Source: Rhodobacteraceae bacterium Alg231-04 (GTDB lineage: Bacteria; Pseudomonadota; Alphaproteobacteria; Rhodobacterales; Rhodobacteraceae). From it: a DNA stretch of 64,000 nucleotides. The position numbers were made by a program, and so were the translations under genes. The notes beneath the pieces are model-generated. The model was not told where the DNA came from, did no database searches, and worked only from the letters and a program-made list of their open reading frames with translations. How positions within the stretch are numbered: position 1 is the stretch's first letter; each line of letters begins with the position of its first letter. The stretch lies in contig FREY01000007.1 of assembly GCA_900143635.1 (NCBI GenBank), positions 1-64,000 of the forward strand. Direction: 5' to 3'. Below are positions 34,976 to 44,321 of this stretch, piece by piece.

Positions 34976-35664
34976 TCCGTGAGCCTCAGCTCGGCGGCGG
35001 TGATGATATAGCCTGCACCGATAGCAAAGCGGCCAAGGATATGCTGCCCCTTTGCGAAGGGAGGTTGGTCTGCGGTGAATTGCGCGCGGAAACGGTTTTC
35101 CGTGATGTCGACCTCCAGCTCCATCCCGCCAAAACCGAAGTACTGGCCGCTGAGCACATATTGGCACTTATAGGCGGCTTCTTTGGCGGAAAAGATTACC
35201 TTTGCCATCTGGCCGGGGTCGCATTGCCTTTGCAGCCAGTCCCGTTCCGCATCTGTGCAAACGCTGGGCAAAAGCCTTTCCCGCAATGGGCTGTCTGCTT
35301 CCAGATCGATCCCCACGGCAAGAATGTCCTCGCCGCTGCGGGCGGCGACGGCAGCGGCGCAACCTCGGGTATGGCTGATGGATCCGATGACTCCCTTGGG
35401 CCAGACCGGGGCGCGATTTGGGCCGATGGGAATGGCCTGTGGGGCCATGCCCAGCTGCGTCATGGCTTGCCGCGCCGCGCTGCGGCCTGCTGCGAATTCT
35501 CGGCGTCGTTTTTCGACTGCCGTGGCGGACAGGCCGACGGCTTCCTCGGGCAGGGGGGCAGGCGGCTTGGCGTCCGGGTCGCAGACCGCGACAGCCGCGC
35601 TAGGGCCGAAAAGCGGCCGGATCAGCGCCAGCTGTTGTGTCTTCATTGGAACCGGTATTGTCAT
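34972..35664 (-). CDS. 4'-phosphopantetheinyl transferase (EntD/Sfp type)
   Basis: Transfers the phosphopantetheine arm from CoA to carrier proteins of peptide or polyketide synthases. 230 residues, EntD-like: IGSISHTRGCAAAV, VGIDLEADSPL (Mg-binding Asp, Glu) and VIFSAKEAAYKCQY with catalytic Glu and Lys. No synthase is in the window, so its partner is elsewhere. Its stop overlaps the start of the glycosidase-like gene by four bases. An ATG at residue 7 is an alternative start. Confidence 0.93.
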   Translation of the reverse strand: MTIPVPMKTQQLALIRPLFGPSAAVAVCDPDAKPPAPLPEEAVGLSATAVEKRRREFAAGRSAARQAMTQLGMAPQAIPIGPNRAPVWPKGVIGSISHTRGCAAAVAARSGEDILAVGIDLEADSPLRERLLPSVCTDAERDWLQRQCDPGQMAKVIFSAKEAAYKCQYVLSGQYFGFGGMELEVDITENRFRAQFTADQPPFAKGQHILGRFAIGAGYIITAAELRLTE

Positions 35665-35795
35665 TGCCCTTTGCCTTCAGGTCAGCCCGCGCTGCGGCTT
35701 GCGTACCGTTGTCGCAGCCCTGTCTACCTTGGACTGAAACAAAGGGGAATCCCCGCCCTTTGCGCTCCGGTTGACGCGGCAGGGCAGGGGACGCG

Positions 35796-38700
35796 CTAGT
35801 AGTCCCGTTTGAAAAACACCCCAAGCCCGGTTTCGCCCTGCCCATCGACGGTGCCCTTCACGGTAACCTTATCCGAGACATCGAGGTTCACGTTCAATTC
35901 GCTGTCGCCGCGCGTGTTGACGGTGAAATCGGTATAGACGTTGTCAGAAACGTAGCCGCCAATACCCAGCAGCCCGGCGCCGCCATTGTCCGCCCCCAGA
36001 TCCACCCGGTCAGCCCCGACTCCTTCGCGCAGTTTCTCCTGCGAGCGACCGCCCCGACCGCTGAGTGTCGCGACTGATCCGGCCAGCCGGGCCAGTGCCA
36101 GCGGCGACAGGTCCTGAATGTTGTCGCCAAACAGCAAAAGCGCCAGCGCCTCTTCGCTGGGGCGGGCGGGATCCGAGGTTACCTTGATGACCGGCGCATC
36201 GATCAGGCCTGACACTTCAAGCGTTGCCGTGCCCTCTGCGGTGGAGGTGGTCGAGCGGAAATCCAGATAGGGTTTCAGGTTGCCCTGCAAGGTCACCTGC
36301 CCATCAGAGAGATCCAGCCGCCGCCCCAGAATGTCAAAGGTGCCCCGGATTAGCGAGATTTGCCCGGAAGGGGCCAGCTGCGCGCTGGTGCCACGCAACT
36401 GGATTTCGCCGCCAAGCTCTGCGTTCAGCCCGCGTCCACGGGCGAATATGCGCTTTGGCGCGCTGATCAGTAGGTCCAGCCCGATCACCGGCCCGCGTCC
36501 GGCGTTTGCCTGTTCGGTCAGCCCGGCGCGATCACGCGTGGCGAATTGGGCGGCAGGCTCGTTCACGTGTTTGAGAGGGGGGATTGGCGCCGATGTGACC
36601 GACCCGCCGGCCGCTGCCACATTGATATTGGTCTCGCCCACATCGATGCGGCCGGAAAGATTGCCGTCTCCGGCCAGAGGTCCGCTGTATGTCAGGGCAC
36701 CGTCGAGCACGGTTTCATAGGTCAGCTTGTCCGTCAGGACCACGCTGTTGATCGTGGTTTGAATCTGCCCGTCAAAGGGCGCGGTCAGCGCAACCGGGCC
36801 ATTGATCAAAACCTGCCCCCCCTCGGCGGGACTGGCCGTCATCGCTAGCTGCGCCTGCCCACCCTTGAGCGAGACTGAACCGCCGATGTCATTGATTCGC
36901 AACAATGCCGCCGGCAGGGCGAGCGAGGTTCCGGAGGTGGTGATCGTGCCGCTGATCGCCTCGACCGACGGAGGGCCCTTCAGGGACAGGTCGAATTTGG
37001 CGGTGCCGTTCACCGAATTGGGAGAGATAAACAGATTGGCAGCATCCAGCCGCATCTGCCCGCTGGCCTGCAGATCCGCGCTGGCCTGTGCTTCGTCCCA
37101 CAGACCGTTGACCCGGGATTCGATCCCGGCCGGGCCACTGGCCTCTGCATCGACCTGCCAAACACCGCTGCTGCGCTCCAGCCGACCTCTGGCATTTAAG
37201 GTGCCGGCCAGTTCCGGCACGAAACGCTCTAGCTCGTTCAGGGCGGCCTCAAAGCTGAAACCAAGGGTCCCGTTCAGGTCGGCCTGCCCTTGCAGACTTG
37301 CAAATGATGAGTTTGGCCCATCCAGTCTCAGTACTCCAGAAAGGCTGCTGCCATCGCGAGTCACATCGCCAGAGAGGTTCAGCGGGCCCGAGCTGTTTGG
37401 GACAAATGCTGCGAGATCCGCCAGTCCGGCGTTGAATTTCAAAGCGCCTGTCTGACTGTCCAGATTTCCTGAGGCACGGGCGCTGAGCTGGCTTCCGTCC
37501 AGGGCGAAATGATCGATGCGGATTCCGTCCATGCCACGCGCGGCTTTGGCGGTGAGGGTGGTTTTGCCGACGATAAGCGGATCCAGCTGTTCCAGCCCGC
37601 TCACCAGATCGCGCGCGGTCATATCTATTTCGGCGTCAAATGTGCCCGCCAGAGGGGCTGCAAATCCGCTGAGCGAAAGTTCTGCTGCGCCACCGACCGG
37701 CTGCCCGGCCAGCAGGCTGAACCGCGACAGGTCTTTGGCTGCGGCGCGCAGGTCGCCACTGATCTTGAGACCGCTTTCCAGCCCCTCGATCTGAAGGTCG
37801 CCGCCCGCATCATAATCGCTGCCGCGCAGCGTGAGTGCGCTGATACGGAAGGCGCCCTCGCTGGAGCTGCTGACATGTGCCGAAAGCTTCACCTCAGAGC
37901 CGATGGCGGCCGTGAGTCCCTGATCCTGCAAATCCAGCCCATTGATATGTGCGGTCAGATCGCCCTCCAGCCCGGCGCCTGCGCTTTCGTTCAGCAGGCC
38001 GTCTGCCCGGAACTCTGCCAGTTTCAGGCTCACTGCGGAGTGGTTCAAACCGGCCAGTTTGCCCAGAACGCTCCATGTGCCGCTGTCGGCCTTGCGGGCG
38101 ATCACATCCAGAGATTGCAACGTCACCGCATCGCCCGGCAGAGGTAGAATAACCGCCGCCTGACCGTCAGGCGGGGTGATCGCGGCGCGCAGATTGGCGG
38201 TGTCCAGTTCTCCGCCAACCAGTGCCAGCGCGCCGGTCACGCTCAGCGATTGGGTGCGCAGAGCGAGGCTGTCCAGCTGGACCAGATCACCGGGCCCGTT
38301 CTGGCCGCGCAGGGTCAGCCGGGTTCCGGAGCCGAAAAAGGCGCGGTAATCGGGGATCACCAGCGGTGTGATGTCGCCGCCCAGATCGGCGCTAAAGGCA
38401 ATGGGCGCGGACTGTTCGGGATCGTCTTGCGCCTGTGCCGCCAAAACGACCTGACCGGTCAGGCGGTCGGTGCCATTGGTGGCAAGGCGGATGTCGGCGG
38501 TGAAATCTCCGACCGGACCAGCGCCTTGGGCGGAAAACTGCAGCGACGGACGGCCCGGCAATTGCAGGGCCGTGGCCAATAGCCCATCGGCAGATTCCTC
38601 GATCTGCATGTCGAGGGTGATCTGACGGCTTTCATTGGCATAGCCAGCCTCAAGCTGCAGCCGGTCACCCGGCGCGTCCAGGCGTGCGGCGGCCAGCCGA

Positions 38701-39224
38701 CTGTCCAAAGCGCCATCCGCCAGTTTGACCGCACCGTTCAGGGACAGCACGGCTTCGCGGCCAATCAGCGGCTCGCCCAGTTCGATGCGTCCGGCGCGGA
38801 TCTCGCCGATCTCGATGGCGACCGGCAGGTCGGGCAGCTGGAAGGGCGTGGCCTCGGGCGTCGGCAGCGACGGGTCGGGCGGCGTAGGTTCCGGAGCGCG
38901 GTCGACCCGGATCAGATCTGCGGTCAGCGCGTTGACGGAAAAATTGCCACGGATCAGCGCCAGCCGGTTCCAATCCAGCACTGCGTTTTCAATGGTGAGC
39001 CAGACGCCAAAGTCGTCAGAGACCGTCAGCTGCGCGATCGTGGCGCGCGATGAAAGGGCGCCCTCGAGGCCGGTGACACGGATGTTGCGGCTGTCACCGG
39101 ACAATGTGTCCTCAAGAAAATCGACCAGCATCCCGCCCGATTCTTCTTCGGTGTCGCTGTCCTGAGCGGGCAGGGGGGCAGCGGCCACGGCGGCTGCCAG
39201 AGTGAAGGCGGCGATCCGTTTCAA
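35796..39224 (-). CDS. tamB: translocation and assembly module protein TamB
   Basis: Large AsmA/TamB-type protein of 1142 residues that spans the periplasm as a beta-taco and works with TamA in outer-membrane assembly or lipid transport. Repeating beta-strand-rich sequence fills the chain, and the C-terminal DUF490 region has QLRGTSAQLAPSGQISLIRG and the DPARPSEEALALLLFG motif, ending DYY-less but with VFFKRDY. The start is TTG (39224), overlapping the tamA stop (TTGA); no in-frame ATG fits better. The N-terminus looks like a cleavable signal or anchor (AAFTLAAAVAAAPLPAQ). Confidence 0.94.
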   Translation of the reverse strand: MKRIAAFTLAAAVAAAPLPAQDSDTEEESGGMLVDFLEDTLSGDSRNIRVTGLEGALSSRATIAQLTVSDDFGVWLTIENAVLDWNRLALIRGNFSVNALTADLIRVDRAPEPTPPDPSLPTPEATPFQLPDLPVAIEIGEIRAGRIELGEPLIGREAVLSLNGAVKLADGALDSRLAAARLDAPGDRLQLEAGYANESRQITLDMQIEESADGLLATALQLPGRPSLQFSAQGAGPVGDFTADIRLATNGTDRLTGQVVLAAQAQDDPEQSAPIAFSADLGGDITPLVIPDYRAFFGSGTRLTLRGQNGPGDLVQLDSLALRTQSLSVTGALALVGGELDTANLRAAITPPDGQAAVILPLPGDAVTLQSLDVIARKADSGTWSVLGKLAGLNHSAVSLKLAEFRADGLLNESAGAGLEGDLTAHINGLDLQDQGLTAAIGSEVKLSAHVSSSSEGAFRISALTLRGSDYDAGGDLQIEGLESGLKISGDLRAAAKDLSRFSLLAGQPVGGAAELSLSGFAAPLAGTFDAEIDMTARDLVSGLEQLDPLIVGKTTLTAKAARGMDGIRIDHFALDGSQLSARASGNLDSQTGALKFNAGLADLAAFVPNSSGPLNLSGDVTRDGSSLSGVLRLDGPNSSFASLQGQADLNGTLGFSFEAALNELERFVPELAGTLNARGRLERSSGVWQVDAEASGPAGIESRVNGLWDEAQASADLQASGQMRLDAANLFISPNSVNGTAKFDLSLKGPPSVEAISGTITTSGTSLALPAALLRINDIGGSVSLKGGQAQLAMTASPAEGGQVLINGPVALTAPFDGQIQTTINSVVLTDKLTYETVLDGALTYSGPLAGDGNLSGRIDVGETNINVAAAGGSVTSAPIPPLKHVNEPAAQFATRDRAGLTEQANAGRGPVIGLDLLISAPKRIFARGRGLNAELGGEIQLRGTSAQLAPSGQISLIRGTFDILGRRLDLSDGQVTLQGNLKPYLDFRSTTSTAEGTATLEVSGLIDAPVIKVTSDPARPSEEALALLLFGDNIQDLSPLALARLAGSVATLSGRGGRSQEKLREGVGADRVDLGADNGGAGLLGIGGYVSDNVYTDFTVNTRGDSELNVNLDVSDKVTVKGTVDGQGETGLGVFFKRDY

Positions 39225-41035
39225 AATGCTTGTCCGATCCCGATATAGAATTGCAGCCCGTCGCCGGTGCCACCGATAGGATGGGCCAGATCCAGACGGA
39301 TCGGACCAATGCCGGCGATGTCGTAGCGCAGCCCCAGTCCGGCCCCGGAATGCTGTTCGGATTTTGAGGATATGAAGGCATCCGCATCGATAAAGCCGAT
39401 GTCATAAAATCCGACCAGGCTGATTTTCTCAGTCACCTTACCGCGCAATTCACCCGATAGAGCCAGATAGCCCCTTCCGCCCGCGGTTCCGCCTCCGACG
39501 GGAACGCCAAGCGATTGGTACTCCTGCCCGCGCACAGAACCGGCCCCGCCCGAGAAAAACAACAAAGTGGGAGAGGTTTCGCGAATGCTGGGACCAATCA
39601 ACGACCCCAGCTGTATGCGGGCGGCCACCACCAGTTTGTCATCGGCTGCTAGTTTTTGGTATCCGCGCAAATCTGCCGACAATTTCGCTCCGGACTTGCT
39701 GCCATTCAGGCCGACAAAGGGTCTGAGGCGGGCGTCGATATAATAGCCATCTGTCGCGCTCACACGGTTGTTGCGTCGCTCGTATTCGGCCCGAACCTGC
39801 CCAACCATGTATTTGAACCGTCGCTCACCAAAGACGTCCGTGGCATCAATCACTTCAAATCCAAAACCCGCTTCACCGATCAGGCGGTCGCTGAACACCC
39901 GCCGCACACCAATGGACCCCAGGCCGCGGGTGGCGGTGTAATGTTCTTCGTCGAGCCGTTCTAACTCCAGCAGGTAGAATGTGTTGTCATCCGGGCCCAG
40001 AGTGGCCGGTCGGTCGAGCCGCAGAGCAATACGTCCATCCAGATCAGAATTGGCACCAATGCCGCTCAGCCGGGCCTCAAATCGCAGTTTTTCGGCATTT
40101 CCGAACAGGTTTCGGTGCATCCATGACCCGGTAAGTTCCAACCCATCGGCCGAACTGAGCTCGGCGCCGAAGGTCAGGCGGCGCTTGGGCAGGTCTTCGA
40201 CACCGGTTATCAGGTTCAGAGTACCGTCAGGATTGGCCTGTTGTGCCTCGCGAACCGTTACGGAAGAAAATGTGCCGGTGCGGCGCAGGCGGGTGCCAAT
40301 GCGCGTCACGCTGTCGGGGTGAAAATCCTCGCCTTCGGGAAAGCCTGCGATGGCGCGAATGGCCTTTTCGCTGACGTCTGTTTCCCCCTCGATAAACATC
40401 TTCCCAAAACGCAATTTGGGGCCAGGAGCCAGGCGTATTTCTGAATCCAATCGCGCGCGCAGATGGTCAGCGGTGATGTCGCGTTCGCCGATGCGCACCT
40501 TTGCATGACCGGCATTCCGCCAGGCCTGCCGACCGGCTCGCGCCGCGTCACGGATTGCGCCGGAGGTTGCGGTTTGCCCGGCGGCATAGGTCTCGGGCAC
40601 TTCGATGTCAGAGCTTTCAGGGAGGGGCGCGAGAACAGCCCTTCCAAAGGTGAATTTGGGGCCGGGTTTCACGCTGATTTCGATCTTGTCGATACGCGAC
40701 GGCGGCTTCAACGGTTGGATCAGCGCTGCCTCGCGCCCGTCGATACGAATATTCACAACCGGAGAGAAATGCCCCGCGTCATACAGGACTTGCACCATGG
40801 TCCGGTAATCGGAAAGCGAGGCCGCCAGCAGTTCCTGAACCGTATCCAACCCGCGCGCCTGTGCTTCGAACACTGAGGAGGAAAGTGTCAGTGTCTCCGA
40901 GAGTTCGGCATCTGCTTCGGGCGCGCTAAGCGTGACCTCGGCGGCATCGGCGTGGTGTCCGGCAAATGTCCCAACCGCACTGATAGAAAAGACAAGGCCC
41001 CGCAGAAACCGGAAGGGGCGACGGATAAAATACAT
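39221..41035 (-). CDS. tamA: outer-membrane assembly module protein TamA
   Basis: Omp85-family barrel, 604 residues: signal peptide to about residue 30, three POTRA-like domains (to about 290), then a 16-strand barrel ending in IGIGQAF with terminal Phe, the BamA recognition signal. GSVRGQEYQSLGV is the lid-lock-type loop (VRGF/Y motif) of the family. Encoded directly upstream of tamB and overlapping it by four bases, as in most proteobacteria. Confidence 0.95.
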   Translation of the reverse strand: MYFIRRPFRFLRGLVFSISAVGTFAGHHADAAEVTLSAPEADAELSETLTLSSSVFEAQARGLDTVQELLAASLSDYRTMVQVLYDAGHFSPVVNIRIDGREAALIQPLKPPSRIDKIEISVKPGPKFTFGRAVLAPLPESSDIEVPETYAAGQTATSGAIRDAARAGRQAWRNAGHAKVRIGERDITADHLRARLDSEIRLAPGPKLRFGKMFIEGETDVSEKAIRAIAGFPEGEDFHPDSVTRIGTRLRRTGTFSSVTVREAQQANPDGTLNLITGVEDLPKRRLTFGAELSSADGLELTGSWMHRNLFGNAEKLRFEARLSGIGANSDLDGRIALRLDRPATLGPDDNTFYLLELERLDEEHYTATRGLGSIGVRRVFSDRLIGEAGFGFEVIDATDVFGERRFKYMVGQVRAEYERRNNRVSATDGYYIDARLRPFVGLNGSKSGAKLSADLRGYQKLAADDKLVVAARIQLGSLIGPSIRETSPTLLFFSGGAGSVRGQEYQSLGVPVGGGTAGGRGYLALSGELRGKVTEKISLVGFYDIGFIDADAFISSKSEQHSGAGLGLRYDIAGIGPIRLDLAHPIGGTGDGLQFYIGIGQAF

Positions 41036-41192
41036 AGTCGGGCTCCGGGCTGCCGGCAGAAAACGCCCCGCCGGGACGCGCGGGGTGGTTCAGAAGTAGC
41101 ATAGCCCTGTGCATCCGAGAAGTGCGAATAGCTGTGACGAATTGTGTTTGCGGGCGCGGGGCTGTGCGGCGTCCCAACAGGGTTTGGACATG

Positions 41193-41220
41193 AAAAATGC
41201 CGCGCAATATTTGCGCGGCA
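41193..41220 (-). terminator. Rho-independent terminator of puuD
   Basis: On the minus strand TGCCGCGCAA, loop ATA, TTGCGCGGCA (41220 down to 41198) followed by TTTTT (41197-41193): a ten-base perfect stem and T-run, 47 bases after the puuD stop. Confidence 0.85.
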
Positions 41221-41266
41221 GTTAGCCCCGCATCAGGGACGGGACAGGGAAACTGCGGGCCAAAGG

Positions 41267-42496
41267 CTAGCCGCGCGCGCCTTCATACCAGCGACGGATG
41301 GCGGCACGGTCTTCGGCCTCCATGTAGCTCACATTGGCTGGCGGCATCGCGTGGGTCACGCCGGACTGCAGGTAGATGGCACCGGCCTGACGGGCGATAT
41401 CTGCCTCGGTCTCCAGCAGCACGCCCTTAGGGGCACGGCGTATGCCGTCCCAGAAAGGTTCGCGGGCATGGCACATGGAACAGCGCCCGAGAACAATCTC
41501 ATGCGCCTCCTCGAAGCCTTCGGCCTCGGCCATCATCAGCGCTGTGCCAGTGAGGGCGGCCTGTTCATCCGCCTCGCCCTCATATTCCAGGGGCGCGGTG
41601 GACAGGATGATGATGGCGAGGAACAGCAGGGCGGTGACCAACCAGGTCCAGGTCGGATTGCCTTTACGGGCGTGCTGGCTGTTGAAGTAGTGACGGATCG
41701 TCACCCCCATCAGGAACACCAGCGCCGCGATCAGCCAGTTGTAGGTCGAGGCAAAAGCCAGCGGATAGTGGTTCGACAGCATCAGGAAGATAACCGGCAA
41801 CGTCAGATAGTTGTTATGGGTCGAACGCAGCTTGGCGATCTTGCCGTATTTGCTGTCCGGGGTGCGACCTGCCTGCAGGTCCGCTACCACGATGCGTTGG
41901 TTCGGCATGATGATGAAGAAGACATTCGCGGTCATGATCGTGGCGGTGAAAGCGCCCAGATGCAGCATCATCGCGCGGCCGGTGAAGATCTGATTATAGC
42001 CCCAACCCATGATCACCAGCAGCACGAACAGCAGCCCCATCAGCAGGGTCGGGCGTTCGGCCAGACCGGATTTGCACAGGCGGTCATAGACCAGCCAGCC
42101 GATCGACAGCGAAGCGGCCGAGATCAAAATGCCCTGAAACAGGGTCAGTTCAGCCTTGGATTGGTCGATCAGATAGAGCTCTCCGCCGGCCCAGTAGACA
42201 ACCATCAACAGGGCCGCACCGCTCAGCCAAGTGGCGTAGCTTTCCCATTTGAACCAGGTCAGGTGGTCCGGCATTTCTTCGGGTGCGACCAGATACTTAC
42301 GGATATGGTAGAAGCCGCCGCCATGCACCTGCCACTCTTCGCCGTGGGCGCCGACAGGCAGGTCGGGTGCTTTGCGCAGGCCCAGATCCAGCGCAATGAA
42401 ATAAAAGGAAGAACCGATCCAGGCGATGGCGGTGATTACGTGCAACCAGCGCAGCGCAAAGCCCAGCCAATCCCACATCATGATGATTTCGAACAT
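41267..42496 (-). CDS. puuD: membrane urate oxidase with C-terminal cytochrome c domain
   Basis: Oxidises urate to 5-hydroxyisourate and passes electrons to the respiratory chain instead of oxygen. 409 residues: about eight membrane helices in the first 300 (DUF989 region beginning WLHVITAIAWIGSSFYFI), then a c-type cytochrome domain with the haem site CSMCH near residue 340 and an axial Met in THAMPPANVSYM. First enzyme of the purine ring-opening set in this region, divergent from a LysR gene. Confidence 0.94.
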   Translation of the reverse strand: MFEIIMMWDWLGFALRWLHVITAIAWIGSSFYFIALDLGLRKAPDLPVGAHGEEWQVHGGGFYHIRKYLVAPEEMPDHLTWFKWESYATWLSGAALLMVVYWAGGELYLIDQSKAELTLFQGILISAASLSIGWLVYDRLCKSGLAERPTLLMGLLFVLLVIMGWGYNQIFTGRAMMLHLGAFTATIMTANVFFIIMPNQRIVVADLQAGRTPDSKYGKIAKLRSTHNNYLTLPVIFLMLSNHYPLAFASTYNWLIAALVFLMGVTIRHYFNSQHARKGNPTWTWLVTALLFLAIIILSTAPLEYEGEADEQAALTGTALMMAEAEGFEEAHEIVLGRCSMCHAREPFWDGIRRAPKGVLLETEADIARQAGAIYLQSGVTHAMPPANVSYMEAEDRAAIRRWYEGARG

Positions 42497-42518
42497 ATCT
42501 CAGGCCTCGTTAATGGCG

Positions 42519-42540
42519 TTTGCCTGCCACCCTAGGCAAA
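42519..42540. promoter_or_regulatory. inverted repeat TTTGCCT-N8-AGGCAAA in the puuD/LysR intergenic region
   Basis: Perfect seven-base arms, 23 bp upstream of the puuD start on its promoter side. Candidate operator, perhaps a half of the regulatory region for puuD. Confidence 0.45.
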
Positions 42541-42553
42541 GCGGCGATTTTAC

Positions 42554-42572
42554 GGTATTCCCATCGAATACC
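42554..42572. promoter_or_regulatory. inverted repeat GGTATTC-N5-GAATACC, candidate LysR operator
   Basis: Perfect seven-base arms with a five-base spacer, 26 bp before the LysR start, in a 101-bp divergent region. LysR regulators usually bind such interrupted dyads next to their own promoter, so autoregulation plus control of puuD is likely (inference). Confidence 0.55.
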
Positions 42573-42597
42573 AAACTGTATCAAAAAAAGTGGAACA

Positions 42598-43527
42598 ATG
42601 TCCTACCTCGACAATATCCGCACCTTCGTGCGTGTCTATGAGCTTGGCTCGATGTCTGCGGCTGGTCGCGACCTGCGCATCTCGCCGGCGGTGACCTCGG
42701 CGCGGATTTCGCAGCTGGAGGATTATCTGGGCGTGCGCCTGTTCCAGCGCACCACCCGCAACCTGACCGCGACCGAGCAGGGGCAGGCCTTTTACAGCGG
42801 TGCGGTGTCGGTGCTGGAGGCGGTCGAAGGCGCCGAAGCCAAAGTAATGCGCCTGACCGAAGCACCGCGCGGCACCCTGTTTGTGGCGGCGCCACTGGGT
42901 GCCGGCCGACGCCTAATCGCGCCGGAAACACCTGAGTTTCTGAAGGAATATCCGGATATCAACCTGCGCCTGCGCCTATCAGACCGGGCGGTTGATCTGA
43001 CCACGGAAGGGCTGGATCTGGCGTTTTTCCTTGGCCAGCCAGAGGATAGCAATCTTCGGATTCGCAAGATCTCGGATTGTCAGAGGGTGCTCTGCGCCTC
43101 GCCTGATTATGTGGAAAAACACGGCATGCCCCAGACCGGTGCCGAGCTGATGAAAAGCGGGCATGAATGCCTGAACCTGCGCTACCCTGGCGCAACAGAG
43201 TTTCAGTGGATGCTGGAGACTGAGGAGGGGCCGAAACGCTTTGCCGTTTCAGGCCGCTATGAATGCGACGATGGCGATGTGCTGACCGATTGGGCTCTAG
43301 CGGGCGAAGGCATTGCGCTCAAACCGGTGTTTGAAATCGCCGATCATCTGAGCGACGGAAGTCTGGTGCCTGTCGCCACCCGCACCCCTCCGGTGCCGGT
43401 GCAGATGGCCTGCCTCTATACTCATCGCCGCCATCAGGACCCCAAAACGCGCCTGTTCATGGATTTCATGACCGATCGTGTTGGCCGTGCGGTGCGCGAG
43501 GCAGAAGAGCGCGTCAAGTCAGGCTAG
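42598..43527 (+). CDS. LysR-family transcriptional regulator
   Basis: 309 residues from ATG 42598; the frame extends upstream without family sequence. HTH: GSMSAAGRDLRISPAVTSARISQLEDYLGVRLF, followed by RTTRNLTATEQG, then a periplasmic-binding-like effector domain. It belongs to the large TrpI/DmlR-like group. Divergent from puuD and next to the other urate genes, so it is a candidate regulator of purine breakdown. Effector unknown. Confidence 0.9.
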   Translation: MSYLDNIRTFVRVYELGSMSAAGRDLRISPAVTSARISQLEDYLGVRLFQRTTRNLTATEQGQAFYSGAVSVLEAVEGAEAKVMRLTEAPRGTLFVAAPLGAGRRLIAPETPEFLKEYPDINLRLRLSDRAVDLTTEGLDLAFFLGQPEDSNLRIRKISDCQRVLCASPDYVEKHGMPQTGAELMKSGHECLNLRYPGATEFQWMLETEEGPKRFAVSGRYECDDGDVLTDWALAGEGIALKPVFEIADHLSDGSLVPVATRTPPVPVQMACLYTHRRHQDPKTRLFMDFMTDRVGRAVREAEERVKSG

Positions 43528-43592
43528 CCAAACGCTCCCGCCCCCACGTGTGCCCGGCTTGCGCCGGACCCACTGGTGGCGTTGGGCCGTGC

Positions 43593-43721
43593 GCCTTGCT
43601 TTACAGCAAGGCGGGCCTCCGGCGGGAGTATTTCCACAAAGATGAATTTACGGGTCGCCCAGAGCCGTATGGTAGGTGCTTTGCCGTAAGGCAGAGCACG
43701 CGCCGGGCCTTGGCCCGGCGC
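43593..43721. repeat. structured intergenic block with three hairpins and a dispersed repeat
   Basis: Between convergent LysR and hiuH genes lie: hairpin GCCTTGCT-TTAC-AGCAAGGC (43593-43612); the 19-base repeat GCCTCCGGCGGGAGTATTT (43615-43633); hairpin GTGCTTTGCC-GTAA-GGCAGAGCAC (43676-43699, one G-U pair); and palindrome GCGCCGGGCC-TT-GGCCCGGCGC (43700-43721). None has a good T-run. The repeat recurs at 57917-57935. It resembles a REP/BIME-like or transcript-end element. Confidence 0.6.
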
Positions 43722-43796
43722 CCGGCCCAAGGCTTTGTGGCGCGTCTTTGATGTGACGACACAAGGGGCGGGAGCACCCCGTCCTTGGTTCCTCGG

Positions 43797-44153
43797 TCAG
43801 CTGCCGCGGTAGGTGGAGTAGCTGAACGGCGACAGCAGAAGCGGCACGTGGTAATGCGCGTCCGGCTCACTGATACCAAAGCGGATTGGCACCACGTCCA
43901 GAAACAGCGGGTCGTTCCCGGCCTGGCCGCTGGCGCGCAGATAATCGCCCGCCTCGAACACCAACTCATAGCTGCCTGTCACAAACTCACCCTGCGGCAG
44001 GATCGGGCCGTCTGTGCGCCCGTCGTTATTGGTGGCCATTTCGACCAGTTTCTCGCGCGTATCTCCGTCCAGCCGGTAGAGGGTGATCTTCAGCCCCTCG
44101 GCCGGGCAGCCTTTTGCCGTGTCCAGAACATGGGTGGTCAGATAGCCGGTCAT
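43797..44153 (-). CDS. hiuH: 5-hydroxyisourate hydrolase
   Basis: Transthyretin-like hydrolase of 118 residues, second step of urate degradation. From ATG 44153 it begins MTGYLTTHVLDTAKGCPAEG, with the catalytic His of the TTHVLD motif, and ends in YSTYRGS, the C-terminal YRGS signature separating HIU hydrolases from transthyretin. Much of a very long antisense frame upstream of this ATG is a shadow of puuE. Divergent from puuE across 168 bp. Confidence 0.95.
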   Translation of the reverse strand: MTGYLTTHVLDTAKGCPAEGLKITLYRLDGDTREKLVEMATNNDGRTDGPILPQGEFVTGSYELVFEAGDYLRASGQAGNDPLFLDVVPIRFGISEPDAHYHVPLLLSPFSYSTYRGS

Positions 44154-44241
44154 GCCGGTGCCTCCTTCTTGATCACTCTTACTGCCTTTGTCCTGCCTCA
44201 GCTTTGTAGCCATTTGCAAATGCGCCGGGCGAGACAGTGTA

Positions 44242-44257
44242 TTCGGGAAATTTTGAA
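44242..44257. promoter_or_regulatory. motif TTCGGGAAATTTTGAA upstream of puuE-uraD
   Basis: Lies 65 bp before the puuE start. A near copy (14 of 16 bases) lies 80 bp before allE at 51543-51558. Both are imperfect palindromes around AAATTT. Shared candidate operator of the purine genes; the regulator is not identified. Confidence 0.5.
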
Positions 44258-44321
44258 AGAACGGGCTGGCTTTCTGGGATATTAAGGGAAAAACCCTCTC
44301 ACTTCCAAGGGCTGGATTGTT

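Noticed and set aside
41144-42535. 463-residue plus-strand frame
   Set aside because: Antisense to puuD; rich in His, Gln and Arg, no domain.
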